Below the pieces are notes generated by a model. That model ran no database searches. It saw nothing but the letters and a program-made list of their open reading frames with translations, and was not told where the DNA came from. A program made the translations under genes and the position numbers. From Chionis minor (taxonomy: Eukaryota; Chordata; Aves; Charadriiformes; Chionididae), in NCBI GenBank assembly GCA_013398295.1, contig VZSF01004860.1, positions 200,605 to 264,604 on the forward strand: 64,000 nt of DNA, written 5' to 3'. How positions within the stretch are numbered: the first letter of the stretch is position 1; the number at the start of each line of letters is the position of its first letter. Positions 49,718 through 61,700 of the stretch are shown here, piece after piece.

Positions 49718-51397
49718 CTGCAGGGATAAAAAGAAGACAAAAAAATGTGAATTCATTGCATGTACAACAGCAAGATTTTGCTTTGCTTATTAGATCAAAA
49801 AGAAATACTTTAAAGGACAGCAGTATTGGTGTTTAACTTGGAAATGAGGCATCTGAAGAGAAGCCATTTCTCACAACCAAGCTTTGTAGGCCAAGCTGCG
49901 TATGACTCGTAACACTGGTCATATGTGTTGTACTGCCTTGACATTGCAGTAATATTGCAGTACGCCCAGTATGAAGAATTTAGCTTATAAACAATACAAT
50001 AGAGAAACTAGTTTCATGAAAATAAATACTATTTGTATTATGCAAGTTGTATTTTCCACTTTCAGTCAGTGACTGCTTTGGTCACTTTTCTGAGATGTAT
50101 TTGAAAACAAAACACAGACCAGGTGAAGTCAAACCACAACACCCGAGGAAAAAAAAATTAAAATTCTCAGTTTATTCTTTTCTGAAATCAGTATTTTTTG
50201 CCTAAATGTCTTTACGCTTTACTGTCCACTACGTCTATATTTTAGAACAAAAACATTGTTTTTCATTTCGTATTTCAAAAAGCAGCTTCTTACACAAATA
50301 TAACTACAGAATTAACTGTTTGGGTTTTTTTTTCCTTAAAAACAAGAAACCACCTTAGAGAAATCTGCTGTCGTGTAAAATGCCAGTCTCTCACAAAGTC
50401 TTGCAAGCAGCAGGATGAATGAGATGCATATCCTTACCCGTTCAGCTGTCCCATGAAAGTTTGAATATGAGAAGTTTTCTTTCATTATTTTGACACAGAC
50501 AGAACACAACAGATACAAGGACAACTTCAAGAAGCAGTGGATAAGGGACAAGTAGAATGTCTCTTGTGCATATATCACAAATCAATCTTCTGTCAATATT
50601 TTGTCACTGCTAGGGAGCTGCAGTAGGGCTCAAATACCTAGAATTACAATTGAGTAATTTTCAGTTCCCAACTTGAGATTTTTTTTCACATGCCTGGGCC
50701 CAGTTTTCTGTACTTCGCCTATTGCTCCCACACAGATTCAGCTACGCAAAGCATTCAGTGTAGTAGCCACACTACTGATTTATGGAAACCCGTGGCTAAG
50801 TAATTTGAAGCATATCTTTTTCCGGTTTCTCCCAGGGGAAAACCAACACAGCCCAACTGCGGAAGACTACTGCACCCTATTGATGTGGCATGGTATTTCT
50901 CCCCACAGTATTGTGGAAGGTTTCTCCTGTTAGAATTTTTTTTTAAAGCGTACTTGTAAATCAAAAGTGATAAAACTATGTGATAGCTTCTTAAGAGTAC
51001 AGTGCCTGTAGCATATATGAATTCCATGAGAAATGTAATTACTAGAAAATTTTAAGGCTTTCATTGTATTTTGTTCTACTACATTTTCCATTATAAATTT
51101 CCACTTCAAATTGACTACATTATAATACCTAAAAATATTAATAATTACCTTAACAGTCGTTCTAAATAAATCCATTTAAATAACTGCCTTCATGTGCACG
51201 TGTACAGAAGATGCACACACCAAAACAATCCACAAAATGATTTTCCACCCTCCTTTTCGAAAAGAAATACAAAGAAATTTGATGACACACAAATTATGAC
51301 AATTCATTTGAAATACAGTTTAAACACCCTCAGATCCCTGTAGTAATATAGATTCATCCTAGTCACATGCTATGTTTTCACCCTAATTGTCCTCTTG

Positions 51398-51410
51398 TCA
51401 GCAGGTGGCA
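51398..51410 (+). promoter_or_regulatory. Possible CTCF-like motif
   Basis: TCAGCAGGTGGCA matches the CTCF core pattern CCASYAGRKGGC with one change at the first base. It lies in the first MTRR intron about 2 kb from the CpG island. A single motif match is weak evidence. Confidence 0.25.
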
Positions 51411-53659
51411 ATGCCTGACTAAAAATGGCGAAAAACACTAAAGCTGAAGCGGGGTTTCATTACTGTATTTTTTCTCGTACCTCAGAAAGGGAGAAAGATA
51501 ATCGGCTTTCCAGTGGGACCACACCACAGCACAGAAGCCAAGGGGTAAGCTGCCAACATTATAGCCAGGGGATTACCAACAGACTTCAAACAAGAGTCAG
51601 CTTGGGAAGATGAGTAAGAGAAGCACGAAAATCTGCAAGAGCAGGGTGAAAGGAGAGGGCATGAGGAAGAACAGCAGTCACAACGTGGTCTGACACGGCC
51701 AGATGTTACCCTAGCAGCACTGTGATCTCTGCCGAGGTCAGGCAGAGCAGCCTCCCCATAAGACACTGTGAGCTCGTACACTCAGCTAGTACAGCAACAA
51801 TAAAGGGTGCAAAAAGCAGCTACCCGCATCTTCGGTGCATGCATGTGAACTCGCGGGGAGCTTTCTTACTGGTGTGTGGACTAGTAGGTTGCACAAATCT
51901 ACAGAGACACAAGAGTTAGAGCAATCACATCTCCCACAGAAGACCTTCGTAAACAAGACAACCCACACAGCCAGAAGAGGGGATGGTGCTTGAGACGCAA
52001 ACCTCCTGAGAGGGGACCCTATGTGTAACAGTTAACAGTGCAAACATGTGCTTGTGGGAAAGGGGGGAGGCCACAATTAAACAATTCTTTGGAATTAGAT
52101 ACAGAAGGCTGTTTAAATATTTGAGGCACTTACTAACATTTTGTAAGCGTCTAGTATTGTATCTGTTGCATTGTTGCTATTGAACTCGAATATATAGTTC
52201 AATTAACTCATTAAACAGTAGTTTAACTAACTGCCTGACAGTTAAGTATGTCATTAATAGATCAATAAAGTCCTTTGATCCTAATTCAATCTAATCTACA
52301 CAAGTTGAAGAATATCTCCCTGCGAGAGCATCTTCACTCTGTCATCAACCAGAAGATCTCCAAGCACAAACTGATCAAGCGATGCCTGCTGAAAGAAAGG
52401 TAAATCAGTCATGCATACCTGCAGATGAAAACAGTCATAAACCAGGACCACATTTGCGCTCAGATGAACATACTGCCCACATTACTCTTGCTCTGATGCA
52501 CTATACACTCTTCAAAGACAATGTGCCACTTCCGCTCAGTGATATGAGTTCAACTGAAATAAAGAGCGGGGGAAAAGGGTAATTCTTGACTATTGAGCTT
52601 TCCAGAGAATCCCTCTAACTTTAATAGTATTACCACACCAGCAGCCTTTAACATGTTGACGTTTTGGTAGTTGTATGCGAAAAAACAACACAAAATTTAA
52701 GCTGGAAAAACAACTCAGGTTCAAACCAGGCCTTAACAAGAAACTCAGGATGAAATTCTGAATTACAGCTCATCTGATCAAGTACTGAGAAAAGTCAGAA
52801 AACTAATGGTCCACAGAAGATTAACAGGGAGTCCATTGGCTCCACACAACACACTGCAGGAGCAAACAAGCCATCTACGAGCACCAGCCACGTGGTTTCA
52901 CTGAATCAGACCTGCTGGCCCTACTGATTATACAGCTCTACTGTACGGCCAGACTGCCTGCTTCATGCACCTGGTCTCTCAAAAATGACACACCACGTGG
53001 CCATGGACAGCATAAAAACACAAGAAAACTCCTGCTGTAGCTTTATACACTTCTGCATTGCTTTGAACTGGGTTGTGTGGCTGTGCCTTCACAGCCATGC
53101 CCAGTCCCATGCCATTTGTTAACAGGTACTGGCTTGCTCCGAATCGCTTTCACTCTACGACCAAGATAAGTACAAAAACCTGAAAAAACCTCGATGAGAG
53201 CAGGGGGACACCAGCACGTGAGACCTTCCACGGCCCAGGGCTGACCTCCCGTCCAGAAAAACGTGGCTGGACCACGCGGCACCCGGGCTGGGAAGGCGGA
53301 GAGCTGGCCCTGAGGACGGACGGTGGTTTCAGGGAGCCAAAGCCGGGGCCAGAGCGGAGGCCTGGGCGCCGCTGCAGCAACAAGAGCCTCCCGGGGACGC
53401 CGGCGCCCCGGGGCCGGGCCGGGCCTCGCCTCCCGCCCCACCCCGCCTCAGAGCGCCTCCCCGCCACGACCGCTACCCTGCGGCCGGCGGCGCGACTTGC
53501 GCTGAAGGACGCGCTTTTGATCCATACGTACACGGGGATAAATCCGGCTCCCAAGGCACCGCCGCCCCAGCCGGACCGGCGGGGCCGGGGGAGGTGAGGT
53601 GGGGTGAACCGCGCCGGCCACGGCGAGGTGAAGGCGGCTCCCGAAGGTCCCCGCCGGGA

Positions 53660-53710
53660 GAACGGCGGAAGCTCCCGGCAGCCCCTGCGTTGCCCGTCAT
53701 GGCGGCGGAG
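53660..53710 (+). other. FASTKD3: Probable FASTKD3 5' untranslated exon 1 (3' border only)
   Basis: The donor GAG|GTAAGG at 53,710/53,711 is the best plus-strand splice donor upstream of the FASTKD3 coding exon, whose acceptor TTCTTCTAG ends at 54,317. The 5' limit is not visible and the start given is arbitrary. A second candidate donor, GGCG|GTGAGT, lies at about 54,019. If the first donor is used, the exon contains a short upstream ORF beginning at 53,699. Confidence 0.4.
53699..53706 (+). promoter_or_regulatory. YY1-type motif ATGGCGGC
   Basis: The core ATGGCGGC matches the YY1 consensus core, which in CpG-island promoters often sits just downstream of the transcription start and can include an ATG. 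Here it is followed within five bases by the probable FASTKD3 exon 1 donor. Binding is inferred from sequence only. Confidence 0.45.
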
Positions 53711-53913
53711 GTAAGGGCACCTGCGGTCCCGCTGCTTGCCGTCCCCCGGTACCGCCGGCTGCCCGCAGCGGCGGAGGGAGGAGGAGAAGGAGGGACTGTA
53801 AGGGGGAGCGGCGCCCCCCAGCCCTGGCAGGCTGCAGTGGGCGCTGGGGTGGGAGGGACGCGCCGCGGCTGCCCGTTCCTCGGCGGCGGGAGGCGTTGGG
53901 CCTGCGGGGCCGA

Positions 53914-53923
53914 GGGGGCGGGG
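53914..53923 (+). promoter_or_regulatory. GC box (Sp1/KLF type)
   Basis: GGGGGCGGGG is a canonical GC box within the CpG island. It could serve either gene. Such motifs are frequent by chance in GC-rich DNA. Confidence 0.35.
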
Positions 53924-54339
53924 AGGCCCCGCTGGTGCCGCCTGGCCCGTGTCGGACTCGCCCATCGCCCCCCGGCTGCTGGCCCCGCCTCCGGCCGCGC
54001 CAGCCGCCGGTGACGGCGGTGAGTCCCTCTGCCGCCCGGCGCCCCCGACCCGCCAGGGTAAAGAGGAAGGCGGCGCCGTGCAGTTCCTGCTTGGGGAAAC
54101 GCGTGTGCGTCCGTGTCCCGTAGTGTCCGTAGGGAGACGCGGGGCAGGGATGGTCTCGCCGCTCCTCCTCGCTTTGCATCGCCTTGTGCCGGTGGTCGTG
54201 GGAGAGGGGTCAGCCCTGTCACATCCAGCCGCTAGAAGTTTGTTGGCTTTTTTCCAGCATTTTAACGACACTGGTGCTGTTTTCCAAACTGTGTATTTAC
54301 ATGTGTTTTTCTTCTAGGTATCTTTCCAGAACCCACTTG

Positions 54340-54360
54340 ATGCAATATGGCTTTGATTAG
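54340..54360 (+). other. Upstream ORF overlapping the FASTKD3 start codon
   Basis: ATG CAA TAT GGC TTT GAT TAG starts seven bases before the FASTKD3 ATG in another frame and ends inside the main ORF. Its own context is weak (T at -3). It is in the same exon as the main start, so it is present in any spliced FASTKD3 mRNA that uses the 54,317 acceptor. Confidence 0.6.
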
Positions 54361-55781
54361 CCGAAAAAGTTTCCAGTTTTATTCATCCAGCACACCAGCA
54401 AGCAGGTCCATTTTGATGACCCTAAGCAAAAGGTTGAGCTTTATCAGTGGGCAGCGAAAGCCCCAAAACTGTAGTTCCATAGCCATGAGGATGCTATGTT
54501 TCAAAGATAAATCTCAGTATATGTTTTGCAGGAAAAACCACGTACAACTGCGGATACAGTCTCTTTCTGTTAATGAAACTGTGCATCTTTGTGGAGATAC
54601 TGGGAGCAGTGCAAAATTTAATAATGTGTGGATGGATGAACAGCTGTTTCTCAAGAAGCTGAACAGCCTTTGTACATCAAAAGAGATTTTTGACTTTCTT
54701 AGCTCTCTGGAAGTCATGTCTGATACTGTGGCATCAGGAGCCCTGCAGAGGATTTCTGAAGTTGAGGTGGATGACAGCGGTCTGAAAAACCCTGAAGAAG
54801 TGTTAGAGAATGAAGTTTTCAGGGCATTATGCTTCCAATTTGAATATGAATCCTCAAAAGTGTCAAACACTGGGCTGCTGAATGCGTTGCAAGCTCTGAT
54901 AAAACTACGTATAGATCCCCACAGTACACTGATGGCAAGCTTGCTTTCAGAGGGTGAGGAACGGCTTGGTAAAGGACAGTTGACTGTTAAAAATCTGTGT
55001 GCTCTTGGAGAGAGTTTGCTTGAGCTGGAAAGCCCAAGTTGTGCGATGCTGGAACAAATTGTCAGCCACATGCAAGAAGAAGACATTGAGAACTGGAGTC
55101 CGAGGGAGATGGTGGTAGTTTATAGGATGCTGCAGGTGATTGTCAGGGAAGGGGAACAATACCAAGACTTGCTAAACAGACTGAACAGTGTCACTTTAAA
55201 CATGGTTTCCCAGCTAAGCCCAAAGTTCACAAGCATAATACTGAATTCACTGGTTGTTCTTCATCAGACTCGGGCAGTTCCCTTAGTCACAGCACTGTGT
55301 AAACATTCTGTGAAGCATATTCCGTATTTCACGGGTGATGAACTGGTGAATGTACTGGAAGCCTTGCTATACTTTGGACATCGTGAAGAACTTTTTACAG
55401 AGGCACTGGAAACGCATGTTCCCAAGTCCATCTTTTCCATGCATCCTCAAACAGTCAGTAAAGTCATGCAATATTGCTGCCGAAAGATGATCCTTTCTAA
55501 GCCCATCTTTGATGCAGTGGCAGAAGGTTTCATTTCCGATGCTGACAGATTTACCACCGACCAGATTGCTGGGTATATTATACCATTTGGGACTCTTAAC
55601 TATCTGCCTCCAAGTGCTTCTTCCTTGTTTAGGAAGCTTGAAACCATACTGCATACTCGCTTTAGTCACTTTCAGCCTCACACCTTACTGAACCTGCTGC
55701 ACTCGTGTGTCCTTATTCAACGTTATCCAGTAAATTTTCTGCCAAAAATATTTAGTCCCTATTTTCTGCAGCAGCTTCAAG
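54347..55781 (+). CDS. FASTKD3: FASTKD3 first coding exon
   Basis: It encodes residues 1-478 plus one base. The acceptor TTCTTCTAG ends at 54,317, leaving 29 bases of 5' UTR in this exon. The donor CAAG|GTAAGG follows FSPYFLQQLQ, the same place the protein is conserved up to. The open frame continues 146 bases into the intron to a TAG at 55,927; those extra residues do not resemble the family, so I end the exon at the donor. The following 2.9-kb intron (55,782-58,695) shows no recognisable element. Confidence 0.95.
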
Positions 55782-58700
55782 GTAAGGAGCGGTGTTTCTC
55801 TTGCGATGTTCCACATTTCTTTCTATTACGTGGTGCGTCTCTTGTCAAGCACCCATTCCTTACGACTTTCATCTCTCAAATCAACAAGGACCTGATGGTG
55901 ATGACATCCAAGGTGACAGCAGAGTAGTGATCAGGAGGCCAAAGACTGTTGCTTCCTTGTCACAGTTGCAGTTGTCTTTCAGTTTATATCATTTAGAGGA
56001 GTTTGAAAATTGCACTGTACAGTCTTAAAGAAAGATTTGAATTCTCTTTAAAATTTTATTGCAGTTAATCCTTCTGCTTTGTCCTTTGTTTCATACAGGT
56101 TTTAGATGCTAAGTTATTCTCTGGAGGAAACGTGTTACTTCGGCTGTTTCAACTTTTTTGCTTATGTAGTGACGGATGTGAATATTCACAATGAAGTGAG
56201 ACTGTGTTATTATGAGACTGGTAAAACTAGGAAGGCTAGTGAGACCGCTTATTATGGAACTAACAAGACAGAGACCAAAAGTGATAGATTTTTTTAATGG
56301 CAATGAAACTTAGGGATTTTACTCAGGGGCTAGCCCAAGGGAGGACATATTTCAAAAAACAATAGAAATACTAGTAGTACTGATTGTGAAGCTAAAATTA
56401 CTTTCTGATTGTGGACTGCTGGTTAGATTTAAGATTCTGCTTCCTGTCTTTTTAAGGTTAAGTTCCCTGTGACTTTGCCTTATTTCTGGATATTTTCCTA
56501 AGCATTGAAACCACTCTCTTCCTGAGGCTCTAAGGGCAAGGTAACAGTTGTCAGAAAATGTGTTTATAGCCTTTAATATTGGGACCAAATATAATATGCA
56601 AGAAAAGTTAACAATAACTGTTCCACACATTACTTACAATTGTGTTACTAGTGAGGTCACCTATTACTACAGAAATAATGCATAGTTGAATTGGAAAAAA
56701 AATAGTCTAAAGTTACTTATAAACTTTGGTCAGGATTAGTACAAATTCTAGAGAATTCTGTTATTGATAAGAACAAGTTGCAATTGTACACACAGAATTT
56801 GTAAATCTCAGGCAGTTCAAAAAGTGTTTTTCAAATGGTGTTTCGCCCTGTGATTCAAATAAGGTCCATTGCATGTAAGTGACTCTAGCATTTTATTCCT
56901 TGCCTTCCGCCAGCCTGCATCATGTCCAACTTTTCAGGTGGGGGTAAGGTAGAACCAGGTATGGACTTCTGCTGTCGTCTCTACCCTTCTGTTCTTTCAG
57001 GATAAGGCTTATTGTGTTATATTCATGCTTCCAACTTGGTTGTGTTTCTCTTTCATATTGTATTATGATCACTTTGTGAAAGCTGAAAAGGGTAAATGGA
57101 TAAAGCTGAAAAAATTAATTCGCAGTGCATAATTGTTGGCTTAATTAAAGTGGAAGTGAGATCTGAACCAGTAAAACATTAACAGCATCGTAAATACGAG
57201 CAGTTAAAGATAGGCTGGTATGTTTTTTTTGATTATCTAAGTAAAAATGGAAATTGAATTCTGAGGCTCACATATGTTTTCACAAGGCATAAAGATTGGT
57301 GCTTCATCCTGGTTTTTAAATTACTTTTAATCTAGCATCTGATATGGTTATGTGATGCTTCTTCCCAGTGGCATCCTGTCTGCTGCGTATATTCCTTGGG
57401 TGGAGGCTTCCTCTGCCCATCCGTGTTCTGTGCCCTGAGCTCCTTTCCTCTCTTCCTCTGAGCAAGCACTACAGCCCCATACTTGGCCCTACGTCTTACC
57501 ATACTGAGGAAAACATTACGAAATTTAGAAATCTACCCCATGGTTTATTCCGTCTTGCTTAGGAGATCCCAGAGTCTGCTCACTGACTGCTCCTAAGACT
57601 CTCTTGTCTGCAAAGCCTGCCTTCACCTATTTTATTTTTTTTTCTCCAGTCTAGTAAGCGTCTACAACATCCCCCATGTGATAGCCTGTCCTTGGCTCTT
57701 AAGTATTGCACAGTCCAAAGCTTTTGTACACAAACCTATTATGAACAACACAGGTGTAAGCTTTAGATTTTAAGTAATTCTGGTTTATTAGATAGTAAAG
57801 CATATTTAGCAAAATTATAGGGGTATATAAGCTATGCCAGAAAGATGAGTGACTTCTCAAGATCTGAGAGTAGATTGCTCTCTCAATAAAATTCTATAAG
57901 GTCAAGTTTTCAAAGAGAATAGAAACTTTGGTTACTCAGTTTTTAGATGTTCAACATGAAATACTTTAAGGTGTTGATTTTTAGGAAGCAGACTTTCCTC
58001 ATGTCCTAAAAAACAGAATGTCTTGTAAAGTTCTCAAGCTGATACGAGAGAACTCATAGTACCAGTTACTTTGAATATGTTCTTTCAAATCAAAAAAGGT
58101 ATTTCACTATAGTGGTCGAAGTTCAGAACAGGTATTTGAGAAGATGACCTGCATGATTAGCATCTTATACTACATCAGTTTTTTACCGTTCTATAATAAT
58201 ACTTTGCACATAACATGAAAGATGCTTCAGGTATACACTTGTAGACAAGTCTCCAGAAATGATTCGGTGTTACTACTACTTTCAGATTAAAAAAAACCAA
58301 AACGTGAGAAACAATGAGATCCTGGGATTATAACTTGGGGAGAAGGGGTTGTAGGAAGAAGGAAATGGGATATTTCTCCAAGACCTCAACTCAAACTTCT
58401 TCCTCCCTGTAGAATGTCCTGCGTCTCTCAAAACTTTTTTTAAATGAAAGAACGTCTTAGTCTTAGCTAAGATCTTGCTGATTGTATATTTTATATTGCT
58501 GTTTCTGTAAATCATTTCCTCATTTTTCTAACTGCTTCGTTTCACAACTGATCTTTGTGTTCATTCAAACAATGATCAAGAATGATAATGATCCCTGTGC
58601 ATTAAACTGAATAGCTTTTCCTAACTTCTGCATGGTATTTGTGTAAAGATACTTTGTTGAAGGTACACCTGAAAGCCTGAATATTGTTATTTCAGCACAG

Positions 58701-61700
58701 CCACCTGGTTTGGACGGAATTGTTACCTCCCAGCTAACCCAGCTTTTTCTGACTGTCACCCTGGAGTGCCCATTTTATGAGGTATGGTACATATGAAACC
58801 AGAACTGATGTTAACAAGAGGTGATAAGGTCATTAGGTCCCTGTTGATAATTAGATGATGACTGTCTTCCTCATAAAACCATTGCCATTGGTTGAAACAA
58901 CTTTTTTTTTTTCCTTGATGAAAATTCGAAGCGTTGCTACCCATTTGACTTGATGTATTTGTATGTTTGATGGAACTGACTAGCTCTAAGTAAAAGTGTT
59001 TTTTATGTATTTTTGAGTACTTTTCCAACAACTCTTCCTTTCTTATGTTTGGTTATGAAGTCTTGGAGCACGAAAGAGATCAGGGACTTTGATGTTGGCC
59101 TGACTGCAGAGGAATGGAAGCAGTTGTGTGTTTTTCATGAGCAATATATTCAGCATGATAGCATGGAAGCTTGCTGAGGATGTTCTGATGGTTCTTTTGG
59201 GGTCGTCTTTTAGGTTTCCAGCAGATTATACCTCAGACTCCAAGTCTTTCAATAGACATGGCTTTGAAATGCATGGAATACATTTTGCCACATTAATATG
59301 ACGTAATTACAAAAATGTTGTCTTCCTTTTTCTTCTGTTTGACTTGGTTTTCTGTCATTATGTAGGGTCCTAAACTCCTTCCAAAGTATCAAGTAAAGAC
59401 TTTTTGCACATCTCACAGTTCTCTGGATGTTCACCTCCTCAAAAGGGTGAAGACTGGATTACTTTATTTACTGAAAAAAAGAATATATTTTGCATCAGAG
59501 GTATCAACACCATATTTCTATACAGTTGGTAAGTAACATTTCTTTAGATGAATAATAAAATGTGTGCTTATGCTGTCAAAACTTTAGGCTCAGTTATTTT
59601 CTAGAAATAAAAATGATTAATTTTTTCCCCTTTGCATTTTGAACTGTGCAAATACAGAAAAAGTAAACTGGAATACAAAACTCTGCAGAGGGTCTGAAAT
59701 GAGGAAATGTAGGAAATGTCGTGGGAACTTTAAGTAAACGCATTTTCAAAAACAGAAAGAACAGGGAAATAAAATAACTGCAGTCTTACTTGGAATTTAC
59801 ACAGCCAGTCTGTGCTGAAAATAGCTGCCAACTCTTGTATTTTGTATTTTTACTGCCAGCTCCTCTTTTACTTAACCTGTAAACAATTTGTATAACGTAA
59901 AGCAAAATGAGGTCATGCTACTTGCCTGATCTCTCTGCTTTGGTGGTGAGTAGAGAAAGAGAGAAGAGGAAGGTTGTCAACCCTCTGCCCTGCGCAGCTG
60001 GGCTCCTCTCCCCTTACCAAGAACGACATGTAGTCAGTGGGGGTTTGTGGGCTGAAAGAGCAGAGTGAGCAAAACAGAGTGTTTCATGCAGCAGGAAACT
60101 AAGAGAAGGAAGATGTGTGCCCAGGAAGGGTGGATGATAAATAAAGTCCGGGGAAGAGTCTCTTGCAACCCGTAAGAGGGACACGAGAGAAAAATCAAGA
60201 GAGTGATGATTCCAGAATTAGTCTGTATTTCAGTGTCCACATGGGGTTTAAGTTGGCAGGGTTTAGGTCCAAAGCTCTGTTTGCAAATTGACACCATCTC
60301 TAAAATAAGGGAATTAGTGAGAAAAAAGGAAGGGGAGGGGCAGAGAGAGACTCCCCCAAAGCCCTCAAAATTCCAGAGGCCCACGCCAGCCCAGCAAAGT
60401 GCTGTTTAACTACATCATGGTTTTTCAGTGGACTTGGAATACTACTTTGCCATTAGCATTGTGAAAGGCTAAAGTATTACTAATTATCACTCATGTATTA
60501 AATAGTCTCATACACATCTTTTGCATGCCTCTGTGATTCAGAAAAAAGTATCGTGATATTATTTTGAATGAACTGCAAGAGCGTGAGAATTACAGCAAAC
60601 AGTTTTTTATATTAAATGAGTTTTAATGTCACTTCTCTTTTCATCTGTACTAGATATTGAGATTAAATTAGATGAGGAAGGTTTTGTATTGCCTGCTGCC
60701 CAGTGTGAAGAAGTACACAGACGGTAAGAGAATATAAGAAACCACTGGTAAAATGTTAACGTTGACAAAGAGCATCCAGGGTGAAACCCTGGCAAAATTT
60801 AAGCTAATTGGAGTCTTGCCATTGACCTCAACAGAGCTACAGTTTCACATTGAAACCACTGGCAAAAGGACAAAGTTGGCAAAATTAACAATCTGTACTT
60901 TTTCCTCACTGTTTTGCCTCCTGACTATACAGTGTCAGACAATTAGTCTCTTCACCCCGTGACAGTCAGGATCAAAGTGATCCTGAGTTGGCTTCTAGTA
61001 ATGTATTTTGATCTTCTGTAATTAATTTTCAAATTAAAACCAAATTAATTCTAATTGAGTGTGTCTGCATAGATTTAACACAGTTTAAGCCCGTTTGAGT
61101 TCACAAATTTACTGCTGTGAGGAATCCTGTGTAATGAGGATATATACTACAGACGGTGTTTTTATTGGAAAATGCATAGGTGTTTAAGGAATACGTTAAA
61201 CAAGGATTATTTTAAGAAACCGTGGATATAAAGTTAAGCAACCTGCCTGGATGGTATTTGCAACTGCACTTCCGTGGATAAAGCAAAAGTCTTTGAAAAG
61301 GTTATGTTCTCTCCGGATTAACCTTCACAAGACTCACAAAGTAATATAGGTTCTTTCACAAATCCTATCCTTTAATGTTTAAGAATGGGCTTTGATTTTA
61401 TTTTTTTTTTTAAATTACAGCTTTCGTGTAAATAAGGTCACAATATACTTAACATACTGAAAATTTAAGTAACTTTTTTACAGTGGATATACAAATATTT
61501 GTTTAAGTTGATGTCGTATTTATCATCAAGTAGAAAAAATATAATCTGAATGCTGCCAACCATACATACATGTTTAACTTAAATGGATTTACCTTAAACT
61601 TAACTTAAACTCTAACAGGTTTAACAGGTACGCTAGTAAGTTGAATAAGTTGAGCTGCTGAAATGTTCTGTGCTGAGACAAGTATCTTCTATGTTTTTCC

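Larger units (their letters stand above)
53240..54160. promoter_or_regulatory. CpG-island bidirectional promoter between MTRR and FASTKD3
   Basis: This is the only long GC- and CpG-dense stretch in the window. It lies between the first coding exon of MTRR (minus) and that of FASTKD3 (plus). No TATA box is positioned for either gene, as is usual for housekeeping CpG-island promoters. It contains a YY1-type motif and a GC box. The untranslated first exon of each gene should lie here: a strong plus-strand donor GAG|GTAAGG occurs at 53,711. For MTRR only weak minus-strand donor candidates are seen, for example near 53,475, so its exon 1 is not placed. Long ORFs here on both strands are products of GC-rich composition. 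Confidence 0.8.

Noticed and set aside
53150..54271. 373-codon minus-strand ORF and several overlapping ORFs in the CpG island
   Set aside because: Pro/Arg/Ala/Gly-rich translation in all frames is the result of very high GC with few stop codons. MTRR coding begins in the next exon.
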